Part shown: positions 35,830 to 45,854 of the stretch, in pieces
Numbering within the stretch: the first letter of the stretch is position 1
Layout: each line of letters starts with the position of its first letter
Source: Dromiciops gliroides
Taxonomy: Eukaryota; Chordata; Mammalia; Microbiotheria; Microbiotheriidae
Direction: 5' to 3'
Length of the DNA stretch: 64,000 bases
Assembly: GCF_019393635.1 (NCBI RefSeq)
Contig: NC_057863.1
Span: 641,078,306-641,142,305, forward strand
The notes under the pieces: generated by a model
Seen by the model: the letters and a program-made list of their open reading frames with translations, nothing else
What the model was told of the DNA's origin: nothing
Database searches by the model: none
Position numbers and translations under genes: made by a program

Positions 35830-36340
35830 TTCCAGTCCAAATGGTTTAACCTTCTTGCCCCTCCCTAAACTCCACTTCTATTGTTTCCCACAGCTGTAGT
35901 ACATGTTCTCCCCATTCTGCCCCTCAATCTCTACTGTCCCTGAAGTCCCTGCTCAGGTGCCACCTCCTTCAAGAAAGCCTTGCCCACTAAAAAAACAAAA
36001 ATAAGGGGGCATCTAGGTGGCACAGTGGATAGAGCACCGACCCTGGAGTCAGGAGTACCTGAGTTCAAATCCGGCCTCAGACACATAATACTTACTAGCT
36101 GTGTGACCCTGGGCAAGTCACTTAACCCCAATTGCCTCACTAAAAAAACAAAAAACAAAACAAAAAAAAAAGAAAGCCTTGCCTCATCTCCCTGCCTCTT
36201 AATGCTTTCTCCTTCCTCAGATTATTTAATATTGATTCATGTGTAACTGCTCTCTCTCCCAATGGAAGGCAAATGCTTGGAGACAGAAGGTAGATGAGAG
36301 CTCCACCTACCCACCCACCCCATGCCTTGCATATCACAGA
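35830..36340 (+). mobile_element. L2/CR1 3' fragment (unit A)
   Basis: ctcaggtgccacctccttca, ccctgcctcttaatgctttc and the following text are an L2-type 3' region. A SINE is inserted at 36005. The counterpart in unit B is 48131-48290. Confidence 0.65.
36005..36170 (+). mobile_element. young tRNA/CORE SINE with a leftover tail before it
   Basis: The right flank agaaagccttgcc matches 35971-35984. But cactaaaaaaacaaaaataa, itself like a SINE tail, lies between the left duplication and the head, as if a tandem pair had recombined. Confidence 0.88.
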
Positions 36341-36496
36341 ACCATAACAGCTTATTCAACTGAATACCATTGTTTGGGAGGGAGCTGTGGCCCCCTAAGT
36401 TTAGAAAGGGAAGATGAGCCCCCTACCTCCCTCCCCTTTTAGGGGAAAAAAGGAGGAAAAAAAAAGACTCTGGAGTATAAGAGACCGGTTTTCTCC

Positions 36497-36502
36497 TTTA
36501 TT
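36497..36502 (-). terminator. ISG15: poly(A) signal of ISG15 copy A
   Basis: AATAAA on the minus strand (plus TTTATT), about 240 nt past the stop codon. The 3' UTR between is nearly identical in the two copies. Confidence 0.75.
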
Positions 36503-36741
36503 GACATTCATTATAACTGTTGGATCCAGACTTTTCAGGCAGGGAGCATGCCAGGGAAAGGGTCGAGACCTAGGAGAGGAGTCAAGACCCAGGGGAGTAG
36601 AGAATGGCAGGTCAATAGGGGAGCATCAAACCAAATCTCAAGGCCCAGCCCTTCATTGATCCCAACCCAAGAGCTAGAGGAAAGTCAGATTAAAGAGTCA
36701 AGAGAATGACAAGGCCCCCTAACACACACACATTCTCTTCC

Positions 36742-38618
36742 CTATCCAGTGAGTCCAAGGCCCCCAGTGCCTGTAACTCCTCCAGGAAGCTTTAGGTTCA
36801 TCTGGATGGTACACAGTGGGCTGAGGGCATAGTCTCCCAAGTGGTCATTATCTTGCATGTTCTGCTCCTCAAAGCAGAGCCAGAACTGGTTCCCTCTGAT
36901 CAACTCCCTGTCCTGCACCATCTTCGTCAACTGGGCCACAGTCTGGCTCAGTTGGATGCGGTAGGAGCTGGTGTGGGTGCCATTCCGCACCAGGATGTCT
37001 AAGGACTGGTCTTGATCTACCAGCAGCAGTGTGTCCCCAGTATTCAACTTGTGTTCGGAGAGACATTTCCAGTTGAGCAATAGTTCCCCACCTTTTGTGG
37101 TCAGCCGCTGCCTATATGCAGGCACACTGAACTTCTTGGCAATCTCTTTCTTCAGGTCCAGGACAGTGGTGTTGTAGCCTGCCTTTACTGTGCCCTCCTT
37201 TGCAGGGAACACCCCAGTGGTCTTCACATTTAGATGCAGGCTCTGCAAGAGAAATCAGATAATGTCTGAGGCCCGAGCACTTCCAGCCCTGTGAGGAGGA
37301 ATACCCCACTTTTACAGAAAAAGAAACTGAACCTTGGAAAAGATAAACAGCTTAGGAGGAAGTCCAGTTCTATGGAAAGAATACTGGATTTACACTATTG
37401 ATTAGGGAAATGCAAATTAAAGCAACTCTGAGGTACCACCTCACACCTATCAGATTGGCTAATATGACAAAAAAAAGGAAAATAATAAATGTTGGAGAAG
37501 CTATGGAAAAATTGGAACACTAATGCATTGTTGGTGGAGTTGTGAACTGATCCAACCATTCTGGAGAGCAATTTAGAACTATGCCAAAGGACTATAAGAC
37601 TGTGTATACCCTTTGACCCAGCAATACCATTACTAGGTCTTGTATCCCAAAGAGAGCATAAAAAAGGGGGAAGGATCCACACGTACAAAAATATTTATAG
37701 CAGCTGTCTTTGTGGTGGCAAAGAATTGGAAATTGAGGGAATGGCCATCAATTGGGGAATGGCTGAACAAGTTGTGGTATATGAATGTAATGGAATACTA
37801 TTGTGCTTTAATAAATGATGAGCAGTAAGATTTCAGAAAAACCTGGAAAGAATTAAGTGGACTCATGTTGAGTGAAGTGAGCAGAACTAAGAGAACATTG
37901 TACACAGTAACAGCAACACTGAGTGATGATCAACTGTGATAGACTTAACTCTTCTCAGCAATACAATGATCCAAGACAGTTCCAAAGGACTCATGTTGTA
38001 AAATGTTCTCCACATCCAGAAAAAAAGAATCTGGATGCAAACTGAACCATACTATTTCTACTTTTATAATTTTTTTTCTTTTTTGAGGTTTTTCCCTTTT
38101 GTTCTGATTCTTTCACAACATGACTAATGCAGAAAAACAGGTTTAATGTGGTTGTACATATATAACGTATATCAGATTGCTTGCTGTCTTAGGGAGGGGG
38201 GAGGGAAGGGAAGGATGGAGAAAAATTTGGAACTCAAAATCTAAAAACAAATGTTGAAAACTATGGAACTGGGAAATAATAAAATACTTTTATGATTAAA
38301 AAAACAAAATGCTGAATTTGGAGTCAGATAGCATGAGTTTCAGTCCTGCCCTTGTCACTCACTCCTAGGGTAATCTCAAGTGATTTAGGCAGCTAGGTGG
38401 TGCAGGGAGTAGAGAGTCCAGAAGACCTGAGTCGCAATCCAGCCTCAGTGGCTTATTTAACTCTGTGATCTTGGGGCAGGGGGGGGGGGGGAGGGAAGTC
38501 TCAGCCTCAGTTTCTACATCTGTAACATGGGTTGGTGTGAGGATAAAATCAAATGACATTTGTAAAGTGTTTCATAAACCTCGATTCACCAGTTCAAGAT
38601 ATTATTGTTGTTGTTGTT

Positions 38619-38651
<33 letters not shown>

Positions 38652-38984
38652 GTTATTATTATTATTGAGCCCTTTAACCTCTCCAGGCTTCAGCCTCCTC
38701 CTCTGTGACATAGAGAGACTAGATGGTCCCTGGGGTCTCTCCCAGCCCCAACCCAAAACCCTGTGATCCCACTGTCACATGCCTGTGAAAGTAGAAATAG
38801 GAGCAGAGACTGAGGCTTCTCTTGAACTCACCCCTTCCTAATTAGTCTGCCTTCCCAATCTGGAGAATGAATCAGAGGAGCTTGAGATTTAAATCTCTCT
38901 GTCTGTCTGTCTGTCTCTCTATCTCTGTCTCTTTCCCTGTCTCTCAGTCTCTTCTGTGTCTCTTACTCTGTCTCTCTGTGTGTA

Positions 38985-39065
<81 letters not shown>

Positions 39066-39101
39066 GCCTCTCTGTCGCTGTCTGTCTCTCTCTTTCTCTG
39101 T

Positions 39102-39140
<39 letters not shown>

Positions 39141-41897
39141 ATACACCACCTGCCACAACTTGCCTTGTAGTTATCTGTCTCCTTTCCCTTCTATGAGATG
39201 GGAAGGGGGGTGGCTAGGTGGCACAGTGGATAAAGCACCAGCCCTGGATTCAGGAGGACCTGAGTTCAAATCCGGCCTCAGACACTTGACACTTACTAGC
39301 TGTGTGACCCTGGGCAAGTCACTTAACCCCATTGCCCCGCACAAAAAAAAAAAAAGAGAGAGATGGGAAGGAGCAGAGCTCCAGGGGACATGGCACATGA
39401 GGCTCTGCACAGAGGACCTCAGTGATAGCTACTCAAAAGTGCACTAGGTTTGGTGTGAGGAGCCCAGGGTTCGAATCCTGCTTCCAATCCTTACTCCCTC
39501 TGTGACTTTGCTCAAATCACATCAGGTCTCTACGTCCCCCTGTCCTCATCTCTAAAATAAAGGGGTTGGACTAGGTCTCCTCTAAAGTCTGGGAGAGCAT
39601 GCAATAGTTACCTGTGGAATTGTATCATATGGTATTGTACTGTGTTGGAGAGTATGCAATCCTAGCCTAGCCCAGCCCAGGCTATATAAGCCTAACCTAG
39701 CCTAACCTATTGTATCCTGCTTTAACTAGGAGAGACAGACAGAGAAACAGAGTCAGAGACAGAGAGAAAGGAAGGGAGAGAGGGAAGAGAAAAGAGAGGA
39801 AGAGACAGAGACAGGGAGTGAGACAGAAAGACAGGGAAGAAAGAAAGAAAACAGAAAGAGAGAAAGGAAGGGAGAGAGGGGAGAGAGAGAAAGAGAGAGG
39901 GAGGGAAGAGGGAGAGGGAAAGGAAGGGAGGGAGGGAGAGGGAGAGAAAGAGACAAGGAGAGAGAAAGCAAGAAAGAGAAGAGAGGGAGAGAGACAGAGA
40001 GAGAGGAAGAGAAAGAGAAGAGAGAAACAGAGACAGAGGGAGGGAGAGAGAAAGGGAGAAGGAGATAGGGAGAGAGAGGAAAGAGAGAGAGAAGAAAGGA
40101 AAAGAGAAACAGAGAAAAAAGAAAGATTTGGGAGAAAGAGAAGAGAGGGAGAAAGAGTGATAGGGAGGGCAGGAAGAAGGGAGAGGGAGAGACAGAGAGA
40201 GGAGAGAGGAACAGAAAATGAGGGAAGTGATCTCCAGAGCTGTCTATATACCTCTCAGGCAGCAGGTGTAATGGAAAATGCTGGCTTTGGAGTCAAAAGT
40301 CTTGAGTTCTAATCCCACCCTTACCACTTGATACCTTTGTGATCTTATAAAAGTAAGAATTCGTCTAGATCTGAGTTTTCTCTGCTGTTCTATAAAAGGG
40401 TTGAAGGAGACAACCTCTATAGTTCCGTCCAGATTTCAAGCTGGATGGGAGCTTCACCAGTCCTTTCTTGTGAATCATAGATGTAGATCTGGAAGCGATG
40501 CCTGAGGTCACTGAGTCTAACTCCAATTTCTAGATGAAGAAACTGAGGCTTGTGCCCAAGGTCCCTCAGACCATCAGGGTCCCCCTCCAGCATGTGGAAC
40601 TCTAGGTCAAACATTCGCATCTCCATTTTACAGGCAAGAAAGTCAAAACTCCAATTCAGAGAAACCTAGGAAGACTTGGGCAAAGTGATGCAGATGGAGA
40701 AAGTGGACTTCAGCAATGGAAAGGAGGGTGTGGAGGAAAGCACACTGGCCTCAGATGGATTGCAATGAACACTCTGGTCTCTGGAGGACAGGAGAGGAAT
40801 AAACAGCAGCCCTTGCTCCTCTTAGGAATGATAAAGGTCTGGCCTGAATAAGGTTTTCTTCTAGAGAAGCTAAACTAAGGGACTGCTCTACGGAAGAACT
40901 AAGGGAGATAAGCACATTAGGTGTGGCTGCTGCCTTAGGTGTGGCTGCTGCCTTATCTGTGGCTGAGGACAGAAATAACTACAGAAGTCAGGACCACCAT
41001 CCCCTCATTCAAGCTTTCCCCACCCCCAAAGGGAACTTTCTATAGTCAGGTGGTCACCCCATCCGGTCCCCCACCATCTGTCCTCTGTAAAAGCTTTGGC
41101 CTCCCTTCCGGTGGAAGAAAAAGGTGTCTCAGAGAAACACATCTCCAAGCCATTTTCTCCCCTTGAGGCAAAGTCTTTGACTTCCTTCTTGGTCACTTTC
41201 TCTAAGCACCCAAACAAAAGACCATTTTTTTTTCTGGTTTGTTTTTTTTGGCCGGGCAATGAGGGTCAAGTGACTTGCCCAGGGTCACACAGCTAGTAAT
41301 TGTTAAGTGTCTGAGGTCGGATTTGAACTTAGGTCCTCCTGGATCCAGGGCCGGTGCTCTATCCACTGCGCCACCTAGCTGCCCCCAGACCATTTTACTC
41401 TAATTGTATTGTGTGTGAGAGGTGTAATTATTTAAGGAGGAATACAGGGGCAGCTAGATGGCGCAATGGATAGAGCACCGGCCCTGGAGTTAGGAGTACC
41501 TGAGCTCAAATCCGGCCTCAGACACTTAACACTTACTAGCTGTGTGACCCTGGGCAAGTCACTTAACCCCAATTGCCTCACTAAAAAAAAAAAAAAAAAG
41601 GAGGAATACCATTACATACCACCACCTCTTTTCCTGTAACAGGATGGATATTGGGGCCAGGGAAGGAGGTGACAGACCTCTCAGACTCAGTTGCCCTTTT
41701 GGTCTATTTTGCCTCCCTGGTGTTCCCTGTTAGAAGACAGGGTTCCACTGTTGGGGTGGGGCGGGAAGGAACATATGAGGAAGGGAGTGTTATATAGAGA
41801 AGTAGGGAAACAACCAAAGGATAGAAACTTTTACAAGGGAGAAAAGGGAAACTGAGGCCTGAAGGGATGAAGTAACCTGGGGCTCCCACCTTACCAT
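36742..41897 (-). CDS. ISG15: ISG15 ubiquitin-like protein, copy A (LKLPGG C-terminus)
   Basis: ISG15 is an interferon-induced protein of two tandem ubiquitin-like domains. It is conjugated to lysines by UBA7/UBE2L6/HERC5, removed by USP18, and also acts free inside and outside cells. Exon 1 contributes only the ATG (41897-41895, GCAGCCATG then donor GTAAGG). Exon 2 is 37242-36742 after a TTGCAG acceptor. This gives 167 residues, MSLHLNVK..., aligned with human MGWDLTVK. Domain 1 is about residues 2-78, the hinge DQDQSLDILVRN follows, and domain 2 carries YRIQLSQTVAQL, FWLCFEE and LGDYALSPLCTIQMNL. The end reads LKLPGG (about 151-156) plus an 11-residue tail VTGTGGLGLTG, where the family has LRLRGG; both arginines are replaced. 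The frame is intact. The 4.65-kb intron contains a copy-specific L1 and three young SINEs. The gene is certain; conjugation competence is doubtful. Confidence 0.93.
37396..38305 (+). mobile_element. 5'-truncated L1 inside the ISG15 copy A intron
   Basis: Begins gggaaatgcaaattaaagc (ORF2 YHLTP region) and ends aataaaatacttttatgatt plus A-run. The site is empty in unit B, where actggattt runs straight into ggagtcagata. So it landed after the duplication, with diverged flanking repeats (actggattt / gctgaattt). It lies opposite to ISG15 transcription. Confidence 0.9.
38385..38600 (+). mobile_element. MIR-class SINE (unit A)
   Basis: ggcagctaggtggtgcaggg, cagtttctacatctgtaaca; pair of 49415-49640. 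Confidence 0.7.
38601..38667. repeat. TTG/TTA repeat (unit A)
   Basis: ttattgttgttgttgttatt and tatcattatcattattatta; shorter counterpart at 49645-49697. Confidence 0.9.
38893..39145. repeat. TCTG/CT/CA compound tract (unit A)
   Basis: A long (CT)n core of about 70 bp, then (CA)n; intron of ISG15 A. Confidence 0.96.
39207..39359 (+). mobile_element. young tRNA/CORE SINE in ISG15 copy A intron
   Basis: Flanked by gagatgggaagg (39195-39206, 39360-39371); not in unit B. Confidence 0.95.
39440..39600 (+). mobile_element. MIR-class SINE (unit A)
   Basis: gggttcgaatcctgcttcca and actttgctcaaatcacatca; pair of 50519-50690. Confidence 0.65.
39729..40215. repeat. GA-rich tract (unit A)
   Basis: Nearly 490 bp of purine-only DNA (AGAGA, GGGA, AAGAA mixtures); a 200-codon open frame across it is an artefact of composition. 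Confidence 0.95.
40262..40636. mobile_element. two MIR-class SINEs, opposite orientation (unit A)
   Basis: Sense piece with gtcttgagttctaatcccac; antisense piece with gatgaagaaactgaggcttg. From 40368 rightwards the copy is identical to unit B. Confidence 0.7.
41229..41386 (-). mobile_element. young tRNA/CORE SINE in ISG15 copy A intron
   Basis: Antisense, flanked by agaccatttt (41219, 41387). Confidence 0.95.
41446..41597 (+). mobile_element. young tRNA/CORE SINE in ISG15 copy A intron
   Basis: Flanked by aaggaggaatac (41434-41445, 41598-41609). Confidence 0.96.
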
Positions 41898-41989
41898 GGC
41901 TGCAATTCTTAGGCAAGGAAGGTCTTCTCACATTTGAACTCAGGCTTCTGGGGCTGCTTCCTCTTCCCGTGTCCTGTCACCACCTCTGT

Positions 41990-42135
41990 CACAGCCTCTG
42001 TCACAGCCTCTGACTGCCTAGTTTTATATCCCCGTACTGGCTTAGCTCCGCACAAGGGGGCGGAGTCAGAGACATACTCTGGAAACGAAACTCTACTTTC
42101 TGTGTAGAAAACGTCTTCGGTTTCAGTTTCTGTTC
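41990..42135 (-). promoter_or_regulatory. ISG15: interferon-responsive promoter of ISG15 copy A
   Basis: Read on the minus strand, a distal ISRE (GAAACTGAAACC, 42130-42119) matches GAAANNGAAAC fully. A proximal element (42092-42081, plus strand GGAAACGAAACT) has the IRF core AANNGAAA but one mismatch to the full ISRE. A GC box (GGGGGCGGAG on plus, 42056-42065) follows, then a TATA box (TATAAAAC, 42028-42021). Transcription should start about 25-30 nt downstream, near 41995, giving a 5' UTR of about 100 nt in exon 1. The ISRE pair plus TATA is the expected layout for ISG15; factor binding is inferred. Confidence 0.85.
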
Positions 42136-42414
42136 TGAGCTGTTCCCAGGCTGGAGGCAGAAACAAAACTCCTATGAGAGAATAGAAAGCGTAAAAGTGA
42201 CCCATGTTCTAGACTTCTCCTCCCCTCATTCATACACCCCCAACAAGGGACTGTAGGAAGGAGGAAGGCTTGGCTGAGGATAGCAAAGTGTGATTCCCCA
42301 CCCCCAGCCCAGGGCCCCAGAGAGGCTCGGGGATCATCCACCCCTAGGTGCAGAAACTCTGAGCTGACCTCTTCTTGTTTGCCCTCCTTGGCCACTCCTG
42401 TGGCATGGTAGAGA

Positions 42415-42680
42415 GAGGGCATTTGGACAAAGAGGAACTGGGTTCAAATGTTATCTCGCTTGCTCTTACTAACCATGTGACCTCAAGCACAATGTTCTAT
42501 TGGGGCTCGTCTAGAGGGGGTAAACTGAAGTGTCAAAAGCAGACCTGAGGTCACTGCCTCAGTTTCCTCCCCTGCAAAAGGAAGAAGTTGACTCCTGGAG
42601 TCCCTTACTGCTCTAAACCTATGATGAATTAATAAAGAAAGGCAGTTATTGACTGTATACCAAGCCCGGTACCATCCTAA
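42415..42680 (+). mobile_element. MIR-class SINE and old repeat upstream of ISG15 A
   Basis: actgggttcaaatgttatct, cagtttcctcccctgcaaaa; then agttattgactgtataccaa. Pair of 52320-52540. Confidence 0.65.
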
Positions 42681-42784
42681 CTTTGCAGTCTATTCCCCAT
42701 GTGACTTGAGATGGGTCATTTAAATGACAAAATTGAACTAGATGCCCTCTGAAGTGCCTTCCAACAGAACAAAAGGTCAAGAAT

Positions 42785-44412
42785 ATCACGGGATTAATGG
42801 GAAAAAATGCACTGGAAGGGGGCTAGCCATACCAAATTTAAAGCTATACTATAATGTAGCAGTCATCAAAACTATTTGGTACTGGCTAAGAAATGGAGTG
42901 GTGGATCAGTGGAATAGGTTAGGCACAGGAGACACAATAGTAAATAATTATAGTAATCTACTGTTTGATAAACCCAAAGACTCCAACTTCTGGGATAAGA
43001 ACTCACTATTTAACAAAAACTTCTGGGAAAACTGGAAAATAGTATGGCAGAATCCAGACATAGACCAACATCTTACACCATATAACAAAGTAAAGTCAAA
43101 ATGAGTATATGATCTAGACAAAAAGAGTTATACCATAGACAAAATTAGAAAAGGAAGCAATGGTTTACTTGTCAGATCTACAGAGAGGGAAAGAATTTAT
43201 GACCAAAGATGAGAGAGACAACATTATGAAATGCAGAGTGAATCATTTTGACTACATTAAATTTAAAAGGTTTTGCACAAACAAAACCAATGCAAACAGG
43301 ATTAGAAGGAAAGCAGAAAGCTAGGACACAATTTTTACAGCCAGTCTTTCTGATAAAAGTCTCATTTCTAAAATATATAGAGAAATGAATCAATATATAA
43401 GAATACAAGTCATTCCCCAATGGAGAAATGGTCAAAGAATATGAATGGGCAGTTTTCAGATGAAGAAGTTAAAGTTATATACAGCCATATGAAAAAATGT
43501 TCTAAATTTCTACTGACTAGAGAAATGCAAATTAAAACTACTCTGAGATACCACCTCACACCTATCCAATTCGCTAGTATGACAAAAAAGAAAAATGATG
43601 AATGTTGGAGAAGATGTGGGAAAATTGGAACACTAATGCACTGTTGGTGGAGTTGTGAACTGATCCAACCCATTCTGGAGAGCAATTTGGAACTATGCCC
43701 AAAGGGCTAAGGGGCTGTGCATACTTTTTGACCCAGTAATACTATTACTGGGTCTGTATCCCAAAGAGAACATAAAAATGGGAAAAGGACCCACATATAC
43801 AAAAATATTTATAGCTGCTCTTTTTGTGGTAGAAAATAATTGGAAATTGAGGGAATGGCTAAACAAGTTGCGGTATAGGAATGTAATGGAATACTATTGT
43901 ACTATAAGAAATAATGAGCAGGAGGATTTCAGAGAAACCTGGAATGACTTACATGAACTGATGCTGAGTGAGAAGAACAGAAACAGGAGAACATTGCACA
44001 CAGAAATAGCAACATTGTGTGATAATCCGCTGTGATAGACTTGGCTCTTCTCAGCAGTGCAATGACCCAAAACAATTTCAAAGAACTCATGATAGAAAAT
44101 ATTCTCCACATCCAGAAAGAACTGTGGATTCTGAATGCAGATTGAACCATACTGTTTCTACTTCTTGGCTGTTTTTTTCTCTTTTATAAGGTTTTTCCCT
44201 TGTGTTCTGCTTCTTCTTTCACAATATGACTAATGCAGAACTATGTTTAATGTGATTGGACATATAACCTATATCAGATTGCTTTCCATCCTGGGGGAGA
44301 GGGAAGGGAAGGGAGGGTGGGAGAAAAATCTGGAACCAAAAATCCTATGAAAACAAATGTTGAAAATTATCTTTACATGTAACTGGAAAATAATAAAATA
44401 CTTTATGATTAA
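42785..44412 (+). mobile_element. L1 LINE, ORF2 C-terminus and 3' UTR
   Basis: 5'-truncated L1. The ORF2 end is readable in pieces (FWENWKIVWQNPDIDQHLTP; EKWSKNMNGQFSDEE; IGTLMHCWWSCELIQPILE; FIAALFVVENNWK), with several stops and frameshifts. It ends aataaaatactttatgatt plus A-run. The 5' part is shared with unit B. Confidence 0.9.
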
Positions 44413-45084
44413 AAAAAGAAATGATAAGCAGATGGATTTCAGAAAAACTTGGAAAGACTTACATGAATTGATGCTTTGTGAAATGAGCAGAACCAAGAGA
44501 ACATTGTACACAATATCAACAACATTGTATGATGATCAGCTGTGATAGGAGCAGCTAGATGGTGCAGTGGATAAAGCACTGGCCCTGGATTCAGGAGGAC
44601 CTGAATTCAAATCTGGCCTCAGATACACTTACTAGCTGTGTGACCCTGGGCAAGTCACTTAACCCTCATTGCCCTGAAAAAAAAGGGGGGGTGGAATATG
44701 ATGATCAGCTGTGATAGACTTAGCTCTTCTCAGTAACACGATGATCCAAGATAATGCCAAAAGACTCATGGTGGAAAATGCTCTCCACATTCAGAAAAAG
44801 AACTATGGAGTCTGAATACAGATTGAAGCATACTATTTTCACTTTTGTTGTTGCTTTTTTGTTGTTGTTGTTTATTCTTTCTTGAGTATTTTTTCCCCTT
44901 TTGTTCTGATTCTTCTGTTACAACATGACTGATATGGAAATATGTTTAACATGATTCTAATGTATAACCTATATCAGATTGCTTGCTGGCTTCAAGAAGG
45001 GTAAGGGAAGGGAGGGTGGGAGAAAAATTTGGAACTCAAAAAAATATCTTTGCATGTAGTTGGAAAAAATTTTAGTAAAATAAA
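44413..45084 (+). mobile_element. second L1 3' end, directly abutting
   Basis: Repeats the last ORF2 codons and 3' UTR (tggaaagacttacatgaat, ctctccacattcagaaaaag, agaaaaatttggaactcaaa), so two L1 tails lie in tandem. A SINE is inserted at 44549-44696. Confidence 0.85.
44549..44696 (+). mobile_element. young tRNA/CORE SINE in L1
   Basis: Flanked by a 21-bp duplication containing gatgatcagctgtgatag (44528-44548, 44697-44717). Confidence 0.95.
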
Positions 45085-45173
45085 ATTAGATAAATGAATG
45101 GATAAATAAATAAATGGATGAGCAGATAAATAAATGAGTGAGTGAATTTATATATATATATATATATATATAG
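45085..45173. repeat. AAAT/GAAT repeat and TA microsatellite
   Basis: gataaataaataaatggatg, then about 11 TA units. Confidence 0.92.
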
Positions 45174-45176
45174 GTG

Positions 45177-45303
45177 GGGACAGCTAGGTGGCGCAGTGGA
45201 TAGAGCTCCAGCCCTGGATTCAGGAGGACCCGAGTTCAAATCCGACCTCAGACACTTACTAGCTGTGTGACTCTGGGCAAGTCACTTAACCCTCATTGCC
45301 CCC
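45177..45303 (+). mobile_element. tRNA/CORE SINE
   Basis: Follows a TA repeat and runs into a C/CA tract instead of poly(A). Confidence 0.9.
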
Positions 45304-45493
45304 CCCCACACACACACACACAAAGTTTCTGTTATCTTATCCCTTTATGCCAGTGGAAGCCATTAGGGTAGTTTGGCCAATGATCACACTCCTGGCAATT
45401 CAAGACATTCCAGCAAGGAGTTGGGCCTCCAAGAGGATGTGGTCAGGTAGTACACAAAGACAAGGGGGCAGAGAGATAAAGAATCCAGCAGAT

Positions 45494-45636
45494 GGGGCAG
45501 CTAAGTGTTGCAGTGGATAAAGCACCGGCCCTAGATTCAGGAGTGCCTGAGTTCAAATCTGGCCTCAGACACTTAACACTTACTAACTGTGTGACCCTGG
45601 GCAAGTCACTTAACCCCATTGCCCCGTTAAAAAAAA
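45494..45636 (+). mobile_element. young tRNA/CORE SINE in unit B
   Basis: Flanked by gaatccagcagat (45481-45493, 45637-45649); the matching site in unit A is empty. Confidence 0.95.
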
Positions 45637-45854
45637 GAATCCAGCAGATAGTTCTGAGGTAGGACTTGGGGGGAGGGAGGGGCGGCGTAGACAGATCTCT
45701 CCTTATATCCTGAGAGAGAAATGATGGATCTTATTGCTTGTTAATTATGAATTTTTTTTATCTTCCTACTATTTCTCCTTCCTTTTTTTGAAGACAAACT
45801 CAGTTAAGGACAAAGGACAAACAACATCAAGAAGAAGTCATAACCCATAAATGT

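Noticed and set aside
36869-37309. Other minus-strand frames over ISG15 exon 2
   Set aside because: Out-of-frame shadows of the ISG15 coding exon.
39710-40312. 200-codon Arg/Glu-rich frame
   Set aside because: It is purine-only simple repeat; the unit B counterpart is much shorter and does not preserve a frame.
40417-40626. 69-codon minus-strand frame found identically at 51167-51376
   Set aside because: It lies in MIR-derived sequence inside the 446-bp identical tract; identity is explained by conversion, not by coding constraint.
42500-42520. A short word a little like a retroviral primer-binding site
   Set aside because: Single weak match with no terminal repeats or viral gene remains nearby; I see no endogenous retrovirus in the window.
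43420-44035. Open frames with HMKKCSKF and LMHCWWSCELIQP text
   Set aside because: L1 ORF2 remains with broken frame, not host genes.
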